A stretch of 64,000 bases of DNA from positions 91,149,484 through 91,213,483 of the forward strand of contig CM066313.1 in the NCBI GenBank assembly GCA_033807775.1, in the 5' to 3' direction. Below the pieces are notes generated by a model, which ran no database searches, was not told the origin of the DNA, and was given only the letters and a program-made list of their open reading frames with translations. This document shows positions 53,920-64,000 of this stretch, piece after piece. Source of the stretch: Saussurea involucrata (lineage: Eukaryota > Streptophyta > Magnoliopsida > Asterales > Asteraceae). Positions within the stretch are counted from its first letter, which is position 1, and every line of letters starts with the position of its first letter. Made by a program: the position numbers and the translations under genes.

Positions 53920-54463
53920 CAACAAATTATTTCTTCAAACTACATAGCCTTATATATGTGTTATGAAAGTATATTCTCTAAACATGTATAATTGAATAAA
54001 ATAAAGGGAAATTAATTAAAATACCCCAAGTTTGACCAACTGTTACCGAAATACCCTAAAAATTTTCCATTTTGCAAAAATGCCCTAAATACCCGCGATG
54101 GATCTCGCGATCGCGGGCTAGGGCTGACGTGGCACGTAATTTGGGTACAAATGCCCCGCGAAGCCCCTCAACTTTGGCCGCGGTGCACTTTTGGTCCCTG
54201 CCCACGATGGACCAAAATTTACAGTTTTGGTCCCTGAAAATTTACACTTTTGGTCCCTGTACTTAGACGAATCTTGCATGCTTTTACTGTTTTTTCCACA
54301 ATTATTGTACTTTGAAGACCGATTTGTGGTTGAAATTCATTTGCATGTTTGAGATTTCATCCATAAATATCAGTAATATGCAATTCACAATTCACACTTG
54401 TTCTTGCTTTCTTTCTTTGAATTGCTTTCTCTCTTGATTTCTCTTCTCTCAGTTCATCCACAA

Positions 54464-54787
54464 ATGGCATCGTCATCAAACCCTAAGTCTACTCCTGAAA
54501 AAATGCCACCTCAAATCGAGGTCGCCATAGCAAAAAAGGAAAAGGAGATAGATTAACTAACAGAAGAGTGGAAAAAAATTATGGACAGGAAGGCAGTCCA
54601 TTTGAGAAAGATCGAAGAGGAAGACAGGGAGATCAAAAGGATGAAAGGGGATATAAAAGCTAGGGAGGCTCGTGTTCGTCGAGAACAAGAAGCAATTCAC
54701 CATATTCTGCAAGACTTTGCAATTATTCAAGCGAAGGTAAACGAGAAGCAAGCTTGGATTGACGAAACTAAATCAATTTTTAAGTAG
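54464..54787 (+). pseudogene. Second MULE ORF: coiled-coil protein with one stop
   Basis: ATG at 54464 follows shortly after the left TIR. 107 codons, with TAA at 54554-54556 (codon 31). After it comes a highly charged, helical stretch (KIEEEDREIKRMKGDIKAR) typical of coiled coils. It runs convergent to the transposase, as mudrB does to mudrA in maize MuDR, but no sequence relation to mudrB is claimed. Confidence 0.5.
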
Positions 54788-54928
54788 GTGGTGGTTGTTT
54801 TAGTTGTTTTGTATTTTTTTTCTTGTTTTGTATTTTTTACTGTGTTGTTGTTTTGTATTTTTTGTTGTTGTTAATTTCTCTGAAAAGTAGTTTTTAAGCC
54901 GCTGAACCACGGTTAGGTTGGATACATC

Positions 54929-55135
54929 ATGCAAGGTCAAGTCAGAGGTTACCTCATTCGTGGGCCTACTCCTCTTGTAGAATATATGACAACCCTCAAC
55001 TCATTTGCTAAAGTGTGTGCGGGTTATGGTACACAATGGCCATACGTGGTTGCAAAAGCAGAAGCCGTTGAAGAAGGGTCAGAAAGATTGAAGATGAAGA
55101 GCATGTTGGATGAAATACAAACTAGTTGTGTTATC
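54929..55135 (+). CDS. Small ORF downstream of the coiled-coil ORF, possible second exon
   Basis: The open frame starts MQGQVRGYLIRGPTPLVEYM and looks protein-like for about 65 residues to SCVIN; beyond that the frame runs into AT-rich repeat DNA. It may be a further exon of the + strand MULE gene. Family not recognised. Confidence 0.3.
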
Positions 55136-55189
55136 AATGTTTATTTAAAAGCATATGTATGTGTGTATATATCTAATATGAATATATTT

Positions 55190-55310
55190 ATCATTTACAA
55201 ACTAGCTGTGTTATCAATATTCATTTAGAAGCATATGTATGTGTGTATATATATCATTTACAAATCAGTGTTTAGATCAACAGTATCATATGTGTTTGTT
55301 CCAACAAAAA
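55190..55310. repeat. Duplicate of the transposase 3' end
   Basis: Matches 55624-55738 nearly base for base (starts CATTTACAAACTAGCTGTG, includes CAGTGTTTAGATCAACAG). The right copy contains the last codons and stop of the transposase; the left copy lies outside any gene. Confidence 0.85.
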
Positions 55311-55692
55311 TGTCAAGAAATGATCATTTACAGATCTTACAGATAAAGGTCTCCTTTTTTAACTCTTCTTCTTCTTCTTCATATATACATATAATATATA
55401 TACATATAATATATATACATATAATATATATATATATATATATCTAAAAAGCTAGAAACCTGCTTCCATTCTTGCTACTAATCTTTCTTGCTATATAAAC
55501 AGACATGTGTACTCAGAGTTAACATTCACTGCCATGGTAACAATCAACCTTTCTTCTTTCTTTCGCTTATCATATCAAACTCCTATTTTCTTTATGTGTG
55601 TAAATATATAATACGAATATATATATCATTTACAAACTAGCTGTGTTATCAATGTTCATTTAGAAGCATATGTATGTGTGTATATATATCAT

Positions 55693-58231
55693 TTACAAAT
55701 CAGTGTTTAGATCAACAGTATCATATGGGTTTGTTCCATACGGTTCAAGCTGTGACGGGCCCGGGGTGTGACTGACAGAATGTCTCCATGGCACGGTTGA
55801 AGGGGCGGGATTTGGACACTCTCTACGAGTGTGTCCTACGCATTGGCACCGAGTACATCTTCGTTGTATCGAACTTTCACCACGTGATGGACGTCGGTCG
55901 TTCTTTCTCGGTCTCCCGGCCCTGTTCTTATCCATTAAAGGTGGATAGCATGGTGGAAGCGGGTCGGGTGGATACACCCATGCTGCAGGGGGTTCAGCTG
56001 GGTTTATTACCTCTACGTATGTTTTCTGGTAATATTCGGACGTGAAGAAAGGTACAGCCAAGTCGCTGCAATCTGTACGACCCATATATGTTGCTGCACC
56101 GATGGCATGGCCCCACGGTAACCCATATTTATCCCATTCGCGACACGAACAAAGGTGGTCTTCCATATTCACAATCGCGTGAATATAGTCATCATGCACC
56201 TCGTACTTCCCATACCCGATTGCTCTTACCGGCCATGTCGCCGCACGACGCGCCCTATACTGAACGATATTCTCCGTCGTTGGTGTGAGTGCATTTTGCA
56301 TCTCAGCTCCTTTTAGGCGTCGAATTTGGTACCACTCTTGTTGAAAGGCCCGAAAGTAGTCCATAAGATTAACAATCGGACATCTACGCGCAAAACGGGA
56401 GAGTGCATTCACAGACTCTACACTATTCGAGGTCAGAATGTCATACCGTTGTCCAGGAAAATGGGCCGCGGACCACCTCTCCGGTCCAGCATCGTCAAAG
56501 ACTTTGGCTGCTTCCTTGACACTGTATCGTAGCATATTCATGTACTTGTTAAACTCCCGATCCGTATATGCTCTGCATGCCGCCCAATAGACATCCTTGT
56601 AGGTGTTAATACGTTTGTCCTTGGATTTGGCGTTCATCTCCAAATGTCGACAGCATATGGCGTGAGGGGCGTTTGGGTACATGGCAGAGATTGTGGCGCT
56701 TATGGAAGGAGCCCTGTCAGACATAAACACCAACCCTTGCGGGTCTCCGATAGCTTGTCTCAACATGGACATAAACCAAGTCCACTCGTCCCCGGTTTCA
56801 GACTTGCCTACGCCGAAAGCTACTGGAACGATGGAGTTATCCCCGTCCATGGCAACCGCCAGGAACATCATACCCAAGTAACGGCCCTTTAAATGGGCTG
56901 CGTCTATTATCAGGACACGACGTAGATTTGCCAGAAATGTGCGGATCTGCAAAAACATAGGTTAAAATGTTATAGTTTATAATGTGTAAATGTTATAGTT
57001 TATAATGTGTAAACATATGACGTGTTAAAATACGTACCGCGGGTCCAAGGGCCACGAAGCACATCTCAAACCGTCCACGTGAATCGGTCCGTAGCTGCGT
57101 GACAGTACCAGGGTTCTGCAGCTGCAAATTATATAAATATGTCGGGAGTCGTTCATACGACTCCTCGAACGTGCCTCTCACCATAAATAGTGCATGGCAG
57201 CGTGCACGCCACGCTTGGTGGTAATCAATCGTGACGCCGAACTGCCGGTGAACGTCGTGGACGATGTCTTTTGGACGCAATGACCTGCTAACATCAAGAA
57301 ATTTGTTTTTCAGGATCGCACCCAAAGTCTTTTTGCCGGCTTGTTTGTGGTGGGGATTAAGTTGCGTCCTCGTACAAGTGTGTACGTCGTGCAACTTTCT
57401 AATCATTATCGCCCCTCCTTTGGGACCCGTGTGAATCGCGTACAACCTCCACTCACACTTTTCTCTAGCACATTCAACTACGTATTTGCTTTTGTCAGAT
57501 GCCCGCACGCGACTTTGGAAACCCTCTTCCAAGAACTTGAGTCCGATCTGACTTGCTAAGAGATCCTTCGAATCGAATATCTGACCTGCTGTTAAACTTT
57601 CACTGCGAATATAAGGTGTAGGTTCGTAGCTTTGTGTCTGGGTATGGGAGTCTGGAAGAATAGGGGGCATATCAAAAAAGTCATTTATCTGACTACATGA
57701 TTTTCTACTAGGGGTATATTCTTCGTGATCATCATTATCAGTGTCTGATCTGTCTATTTCAGAATTACCCGTTCTGAAAACGTGGGTTTCGTCATCAGCA
57801 ACTCCAGCAGTACGCCATTCATGTGGTTGTGGTGGTTGTTGTTGTTGAGAATCAGGCTGCTCTATTTGGAGGTCTTCGTCGTCGTCACTCTCCTCGTCAC
57901 CGTCGTCGTCACCGTCGGATACGCCGGGATACACAAAGAGTAATGGGGGTCTTTCTGAATCGACTGCAAGGTGCAGAAAAGAAGAGATATCCCCATCGTT
58001 GGATAAATCCACAAATGACCCATCGCCATTTTTAAACACTAACTTGCAAACATCAGAAGAGTTGATTCCACATTTTTGCATGGCGTATGCAACAAACTTC
58101 TGATAAGTATAGTTTACTGACACTTTTACACCATGCTTAAATTTATAGGCAAAATTCCACTCATTGTTATCTTGCACCCATTCACCATCAAAACAGAAAT
58201 ATAGCTTAGCTTTTGCAACAGATGAACTCAT
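55693..58231 (-). CDS. MULE transposase, two exons, 815 aa
   Basis: Exon 1 58231-57038 (398 codons), intron 57037-56947 (91 bp, GTACGT...TTGCAG, phase 0), exon 2 56946-55693. The N-terminal region starts LYFCFDGEWVQDNNEW, then an acidic linker, a zinc-finger segment (CAREKC...HDVHTC) and a basic helical part. The catalytic core has DDE candidates Asp413 (IIDAAHLKG), Asp475 (MSDRAPS) and Glu575 (SNSVESVN). The SWIM finger at 664-678 reads CSC...GLPWGH: the third ligand, normally Cys, is Trp676. A CCHC knuckle (CTRCQCVGHTRREC) lies near 770-785. The transposase binds the TIRs and moves the element by cut-and-paste. There is no stop or frameshift after splicing. The intron holds a 22-bp direct repeat. 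Confidence 0.92.
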
Positions 58232-58781
58232 TTTTTCAGTAGTATCTCAAACACAAAATATTGCAGAAAGAAATATTGCAACAATGAAATCGTTGTGTGG
58301 GGATTATGGCTTGCATTTTACGTCTATTTATCAATGAAACAACCAACATATCAGAAAACCAATCTCTCATTTCATCCACAAACTGGTATTCCAAAAACAT
58401 TGATTTAACATTGATTCAAACATGCAAATGAATTTCAACCACAAATCGGTCTTTAAAGTGCAATAATTGTGGAAAAAAACAGTAAAAACATGCAAAATTC
58501 GTCTAAGTTTAGGGGCTGAAAGTGTAAATTTTAGGGACCAAAAGTGTAAAATTCGGGCCATTGCGGGCCATCGCAGGCAGGGACCAAAAGTGCACCGCGG
58601 CCAAAGTTGAGGGGCTTCGCGGGGCATTTGGGGCCAAAATACGTGCCACGTCACCGTATCCCGCGATCGCGGGACCTCATCGCGGGTATTTTGGGTATTT
58701 TTGCAAAATTGAAAAAATTTAGGGTATTTTGGTAACTCAATGTTTGACTTAGGGTATTTTAATTAATTTCCCTAAAATAAA

Positions 58782-59678
58782 CCCTAGTTTTATTTATTTT
58801 GCTTTTAACTCCATGCATGCAAGATAATATAAATTTAAATGTACGGATTGATTAGAGTATTTCTATCTATTGTGGTGTTAAAATTACAACATAAGAAATG
58901 CATGATAATTGATAACAATTTATAAGAAGGGCAACTCATATAGAAACTCAAAACGAGTTTTAATGTGTTGTTTTATAGGTGAAATATCAAATAATGTTTT
59001 GTGTATGAAAAAAAACACAAAAAAAACATTTAAAGATGAACGACAAGCTCATATACTCATACACAAAAACAAAAATTGAAACAACATACATTATAATTAT
59101 TTTAAAATCAAACTCATTGAATGATTTTAGTTGATTTTCTTGTTTCATTTATCAATGGTACATTAAGCCACCACTAGAAAACATAATATAACCGACCAAA
59201 ATCACCGATCGACAAAAACCATCGTCGGCGAGTCCTCTTGCCGGCGGATCACTGACAAACACAACTTTCACTTTATATTTTCCGATGATGTGGCTACGGC
59301 CGGTGATCCTTAGTTATTTAGAAAAATGAAAATGAATTAGTTAAAAGTTCGTCGGTAATTCGTCTGAAATCACCGACGTACCATCGATGGATATTTAAAT
59401 AATTTATTTTCCACAGTTTATAAATTTAACGAGTTTGTATTTGATTTTCAGTCTACAAGCATAATTGAGCTGGTTGGACTGCGGATTACATAAAATGACA
59501 ATCCTTATAATTATATTATAATATGACTAATTTAGATTGTGAATTTGTTTACAACTTGAGATGGTTTTCGTTTTATTAGAAAAATCTACCATAATTTTAT
59601 ACATGTAATACAAATAGGACATAAATTAAATACAAATAATGCAATGTTCGATTTTTCTTTTTCTACAATTATTGTTGT
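58782..59678. other. Intergenic DNA with a CACTA-like end
   Basis: No gene. At 59169 CACTAGAAAACA is followed by ACCGACC, ACCGATCGAC and, further right, ACCGACG and TCGGTAATTCGTC motifs (to ~59400), reminiscent of a CACTA transposon terminus with subterminal repeats. No second end was found. Confidence 0.35.
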
Positions 59679-61667
59679 TCATCGTGCCAGATCAGTGCTA
59701 GTGGTGGTCATCGTAGCGCCAGCTGAACTGACTTCACGAACATCTGATGTAGGTGCGTACTACATGGGCACTGGCATCGCCATTTGAAGATTTGGGACTG
59801 CTCCCTCGAACTTGAGCACCTGAATTGCTTGCAGGATCGAAGGCCTCAAACTCCGGTCAGGGTGTACACACCATAAACCCACTAACATCAAACACTCGAC
59901 TTGTTTTGCATCAAATTGGTTGTTCAGCGTTGGGTCAACTCCCGAAATTAAGCAGCTCGCCTTTTCTAAGTAAACTCCAAACCCACTGCACCAATCCAAG
60001 ATCAGATTGTGGGTCAACATTGTCCATTGCCTTGCGCCCGCAAGCAATTTCTAATACAACCACCCCGAAGCTATACACATCCGACTCTTTGCTGGCCTTT
60101 CCTGTTGTTGCATACTCAGGAGCCATGTAGCCTATTGTTCCGGCTAAGCCAGTTGTTGTTTGTGGGCCCAATTCATGGTCCATGAGTCGCGCCAATCCAA
60201 AGTCTCCAAGTTTCGCGTTGAATCCTGAATCAAGCATGATGTTGCTCGTTTTGATATCTCGATGCAACACACATTGTTCACACTCTTCATGGAGATAGAG
60301 CAATGCTGAAGCTAAACCCATAACAATTTTGTACCTCACAACCCATTCAAGGGGAGGACTCTTTTTGCTGAAGAGGCGATAATCAAGGCTGCCATTAGGC
60401 AAAAACTCATACACAAGCAAGAATTGTGTTTGATCATGGCACCAACCAATGAGTTGCACCAAGTTTCGGTGCCTTAAACCGCTAATGATCTTTACTTCGG
60501 TTATGTACTCTTTCTTTCCTTGTTTAGAACCCTGTGAAATTTTCTTGATAGCTACCACCATGCCTTCGCGCGATAAGAAGCCCTTGTAGACACACCCGAA
60601 ACCCCCCTCCCCTAATTTCCGATCTTCTGAGAAGTTGTTGGTAGCCAAAGCGAGATCGCTGTAAGAAAATCTTTTGGGTCCCGCTCCTCTTTCAAGATCA
60701 TCGTTTATCGATGTCAAGGCAACTGTGTCTAGCGATTTTTGTGTAGGTTTTCTTTGAAATAAAATACATGCTACTATGCCTCCTACAAGTAGAACGCCAA
60801 GAGGGACTGGTAATCCAACTGCTAGTTTGGTTTTGGATGAGATATTATGATCACTTTTTTCTTCTATATCCAAGCTTGAATTGAAAGCCCAGTATTGAAG
60901 GATATGTCTCTCAACAGCTGAACCAGTAGCACCCGAAAATCCAATTGTTACCCACTCAGGAAGAACTTCTCTCAAATCAACTGAATAAGAAAGATTGGTA
61001 TTTGAATTTCCTATAGAAATATTTTGAGCCTTATCGCGACACGACAAACTCAGCATTTGCGTTGTAGCTTCGTAAGAAACCCAAGCATCCACGGGATTTC
61101 CGCTGTGCAAACTAGCATTCCAAAGAGTTGATTCAGCTGAACGAATCGAATTCTTGTTGATACCCACATGTGGAAATGGAGGATCCCCAAAGCCTACTAC
61201 AGTATCAAACTCAACCGCAACTATTTGGGTTTGGGGCAACTCGGTGGTGGTCGTGTTGAACACGCCTAAAAATTCGCCAGCTGAGTTGGGTGGAATTTCG
61301 AAGCCAACGGGGGGGGGGCAAGAAAGAAAACTAACCCATCGCCGTAAATGGATTGGCCTTGTGTGTCGATGATGAAAGTGAAGTGAGTTGTGAAATCTGA
61401 GAGCTTCCCAGATTTTTTGTCCCATATATGGACTGGTTCTGCGTATTTGGCATGGCCGACACGAATTTGATAATCGACTCGGTTTAACTGGACATATCCA
61501 GAAGGCGCTTGCGCTTCCGCGTCACCTGAATACACCATATTTGTCGCAAGAGCAAAATTAGTGATCTCGAAGTATACTGATTCCGACGATGACAAGAAAA
61601 ATAAGGAATAAAAGAGAAATAGAATGATAGGAACAATTTGAAGTGGTGGAGATGACTTGGAGGCCAT
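59679..61667 (-). pseudogene. L-type lectin receptor-like kinase, disrupted
   Basis: Read from ATG 61667: signal peptide (IVPIILFLFYSLFFLSSS), legume-lectin domain (GDGLVFFLAPP, VAVEFDT, HVGIN motifs), transmembrane helix (about 60765-60830, LGVLLVGGIVACILF), then a kinase domain with GEGGFGCVYKG, VAIKK, HRDIKTSNIML, DFGLAR and APEY. The catalytic residues are intact, but three lesions occur: a frameshift at a 10-C run (61309-61318); another near 59940-59955 in the kinase C-lobe; and an in-frame TAG at 59760-59762, after which the frame stays open 26 codons to TGA 59679-59681. Such receptors bind carbohydrate or small ligands at the cell surface in defence signalling. It is intronless, as usual for the family. 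Frameshifts could be sequencing errors, the TAG less likely. Confidence 0.88.
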
Positions 61668-61696
61668 GATTTGGCAAAGGCATAGGTTTGAGCATG

Positions 61697-61706
61697 TTTA
61701 TAAATA
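61697..61706 (-). promoter_or_regulatory. TATA-like box upstream of the lectin kinase
   Basis: The - strand reads TATTTATAAA about 30 bases before the ATG. The short distance would give almost no 5' leader, so either the real start is further in or the box is not the one used. Confidence 0.35.
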
Positions 61707-61741
61707 CCATCATGCATGGAAAACTTTAAATTCACAATCAT

Positions 61742-62799
61742 GGAAAAACCAATAATAACAAATTAATAAGTTATTAATTATTTAATAGGAATTATCAAAA
61801 GAGTACAAACTGGAAATAACGAAAATAGAAACTTTAGATTTAGGAGTCGATGCTTTTGGAAAAAAAACAGATTATTTGATGCACATCTTACAACGTAGGG
61901 TCCGTGCTTACAAGAGATGTCACCTATCTTAACGGACGAATATGACAAAGAATAAAAATCTTATCCAGTAAAAAAACATTGCATAATTAAACCGATCGAG
62001 AAGCTTATATGATAAGTGTGGGAAGTGTTTACCGGATAAATGGTGTTTATCAACAGTCAGTTCTAATAGTAAAAAATATTACCTGATAAGATGAGTGAAG
62101 ATGATAATTCTTGTCGGTAAGGATTTGATAAACGGCGGAGTTTGTAGTTTCGGGCGACAATATGTCGGTTAAATGTATTTCTTACCTTTTCATATTACTT
62201 CTTTTACTTCTTTTTTTGTGCTTCATTGAGGATATGTTGGTCTTAATTCTTTTTATTCATTTGTTCATTTATTTTTTTGAACGGCAAGCAAACTCACACA
62301 CACGTTTCCGCGGTATCCGGGCATCCAATTGGGCAGCACCGACTAATCCGCGGCGACCCGGCCCAGTCCCATTGGACTGGACCCGCCCAGGCACGACTAA
62401 GCCCGGCCTATGGCCGAACCCGCATGTAGAAAGGATTTAGGAAAACAATCATTATAATTGAGATCAACCACATACATTTCACTTGTAAGTTGTAACCATC
62501 TTTGAAATAAGATCTCATTAATTATTGAAAAGATTATAAAAGTGGTTGGGTAATAAATGGCATCTCATTATTACGTCAATGTTTGGCGATGACCGGAGGA
62601 TGAAGATAGAGACAATATATTAATGATATGCTTATTAATTATTCATATTATTATTTCACTTATATCATTTTATTCACTTTTTGATTATATACTTTAACAT
62701 AAAATAAAAACTTACCATAATTTAATTGCTACAATTATTTAATACCTTTCAATTGTTAGACATTGTTTCTTCAAATAGGAACTAGTTGGTCAGTAATTG

Positions 62800-62850
<51 letters not shown>

Positions 62851-63110
62851 TATATCCGGCAAATATTCATGCATAATACTTACCATTTTTGATAAATAGA
62901 TGGGCCAATGACCCTTTGGTAACTAAAAGATGGCACTCAAATTTGAAAAGATCGATTAATTTAAAATTTTCAATAAAACATCAAATAAGTAATAAGTCCA
63001 TTTCTTAAAAGTCATCACCAATAATAGCAATCTAAGATTTAACATCAATATAATAGCAATCTAATATATAGGGACGGTTGCTATAAAACCCAACAAACAA
63101 TCGTTATTAT
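61742..63110. other. Intergenic DNA, no gene seen
   Basis: AT-rich. 62275-62440 is a G/C-rich island (CGGCAAGCAAACTCACAC start, many CCGGCCC-like words) that looks like a repeat fragment of unknown type. A (TA)n microsatellite occupies 62806-62845. The 92-codon frame at 62162 is not protein-like. Confidence 0.5.
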
Positions 63111-63119
63111 TCCAACGTA

Positions 63120-64000
63120 TGGATGATTAGTTAATTCCTTCTTGTGCCTCTAAGTAGCACTCATAACATCACAGTGCCGCTAGCATCATTCCTCCAAGGA
63201 CCTGATGCATTTGCCGACAAAGAAAAAGGTTAGACTTAACGCGTAGTGAGTTCAAACAATTTTCATGAGTTATATAAAACGAAAACAATACTTTATAAAA
63301 CACAACTTCCAATATGAAACTTATTTAGAATGAAAACGATATCTTTCCCAAAATCCATCATTTTCGTGATGAAAACTCATTAATAAAACACCCATCAAAT
63401 CGTGAAATCAAAATCCAATACTCACACGAAACACGAGTAAGGATTAATATCCAGATACTGAAAACATGGATTATACATTATCCAAACGTGGAGGGGATCC
63501 AATATATCAAACCGTAAATACAATTATTTGTCAAACCCGAATAATACTAAACCATGAATATTACATTATCCAAATATAACACTTAACAGTGATGGGCGAG
63601 ACCCGTATCCATCGAATGTGGTGAGCACAAAGTAAGCCACACACCAACGTAATCAAGTAGCATCTCAAGATTCAATTGACCTTAGTGTCTACCTCCAAGG
63701 TAACACTTCAAGGCTCGACACACTTAGTATCTACCCCCCCACCCTAGATAACACCTCAAGTGGCGGAGATCTTTATGCATATCCTCATGGGTAGCACCTC
63801 AAGTCTCAATAATCTTAATACGTACTCTTTAGAGTAACACCTCAAAGATCATATCCTTAGTGCCTACCCTGACTGGTAGCACCTCAAGGCACATGGTTCT
63901 TAGTGCCTACCCATTTTGGGTAGCACATCAAGTCTCAAGTCATTAGTGTCTACTCAACTGAGCCAAAAGTCTTAAAAACAAAGGTCTCGTGGTCAAGCTC
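63120..64000. repeat. LTR-like gypsy fragment running off the window
   Basis: Contains a degenerate form of the stem-loop region, GGTTAGACTTAACGCGTAGTGAGTTC-like (63229 onward), and the hairpin array at 63690-63960, in the same relative order as in the LTRs of family X and the LARD. No ends identified and no gene. Confidence 0.5.
63690..63960. repeat. Hairpin array with constant flanks and changing stems
   Basis: Units of form TTAGTGYC-stem-loop-stem-RCACCTCAAG: TACCT-CCA-AGGTA (63690-63702); TATCTA/TAGATA (63728-63750); ATCC/GGGT (63781-63792, one wobble pair); TACTC-TTTA-GAGTA (63823-63836); CTACC-CTGACT-GGTAG (63864-63879); CTACCC-ATTTT-GGGTAG (63907-63923); a weak CTC/GAG unit at 63953-63962. 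Confidence 0.82.

Larger units (their letters stand above)
54006..58772. mobile_element. Full-length Mutator-like element (4767 bp) with intact transposase
   Basis: TIRs of ~370 bp (54006-54375 and 58365-58772) start GGGAAATTAATTAAAATACC and contain CCCGCGATCGCGGG-like palindromes. The TSD TAAAATAAA is perfect (53997-54005 and 58773-58781), the 9-bp length typical of Mutator. It encodes a complete two-exon transposase on the - strand and a second, broken ORF set on the + strand. 55310-55690 between the genes is AT-rich with TA microsatellites. Likely a recent and possibly autonomous copy. Confidence 0.95.

Noticed and set aside
59169..59400. CACTA transposon
   Set aside because: Only one end-like word with subterminal motifs; no opposite end, TSD or transposase, so kept only as a weak note.
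62162..62440. 92-codon frame with hydrophobic start
   Set aside because: Low-complexity T-rich DNA followed by a G/C-rich repeat; no family or homologous context.

Overview
The window is plant nuclear DNA, very probably from a eudicot and most likely Asteraceae. That placement is an inference from the retroelement types (copia elements with long two-knuckle gags, copia elements with post-pol ORFs, Tekay/Del-like chromoviruses) and was not tested by a search. It is an ordinary transposon-rich intergenic stretch with one recognisable host gene, a decayed L-type lectin receptor kinase at about 59.7-61.7 kb (- strand). No RNA gene or CRISPR array was seen.

Layout. 1-7490: Ty1/copia element (copia-1, - strand) with two long intact ORFs, a primer-binding site (PBS) and a 5' LTR; its 3' LTR lies left of the window. 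7491-11640: remains of Ty3/gypsy elements, including a 1.9 kb LTR (family X). 12182-17566: a 3'-truncated copia (copia-2) lying between two 458-bp direct copies of its own flank. 17122-34659: a run of inverted-repeat elements set in TA/GA microsatellites, interrupted by two Mutator-like elements and an 8.25 kb Tekay-like retrotransposon (21833-30085) whose polyprotein has two in-frame stops. 34946-53421: a pol-less LTR retroelement (element E). A family X solo LTR is inserted in E, and a gene-less LTR element of the LARD type is inserted in that solo LTR; each level keeps a 5-bp target site duplication (TSD). 53534-53919: a MITE. 54006-58772: a full-length Mutator-like element (MULE) with ~370 bp terminal inverted repeats (TIRs), a perfect 9-bp TSD and an uninterrupted two-exon transposase gene. 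59679-61667: the lectin kinase pseudogene. 63.1-64.0 kb: another LTR-like piece running off the window.

The most unusual signal is in the LTRs. Family X (9760-11640 and 38896-49347), the LARD (39331-47928) and the piece at 63.1-64 kb each contain an array of short hairpins. Within an array the non-paired part is nearly constant, while the stems differ from unit to unit yet stay self-complementary. The two family X copies also show compensatory base changes. A second short stem-loop followed by AGTGA lies at a similar place in all these LTRs and in the Tekay-like LTRs. This looks like selected RNA (or single-stranded DNA) structure and I know of no description of it.

Other points: the gag/pol junctions of both copias end in a stop followed by a splice-acceptor-like sequence; copia-1 uses the same 12-bp repeat in its LTR and in its gag coding sequence; and the microsatellite-anchored elements share end sequences but each carries its own palindromic motif.
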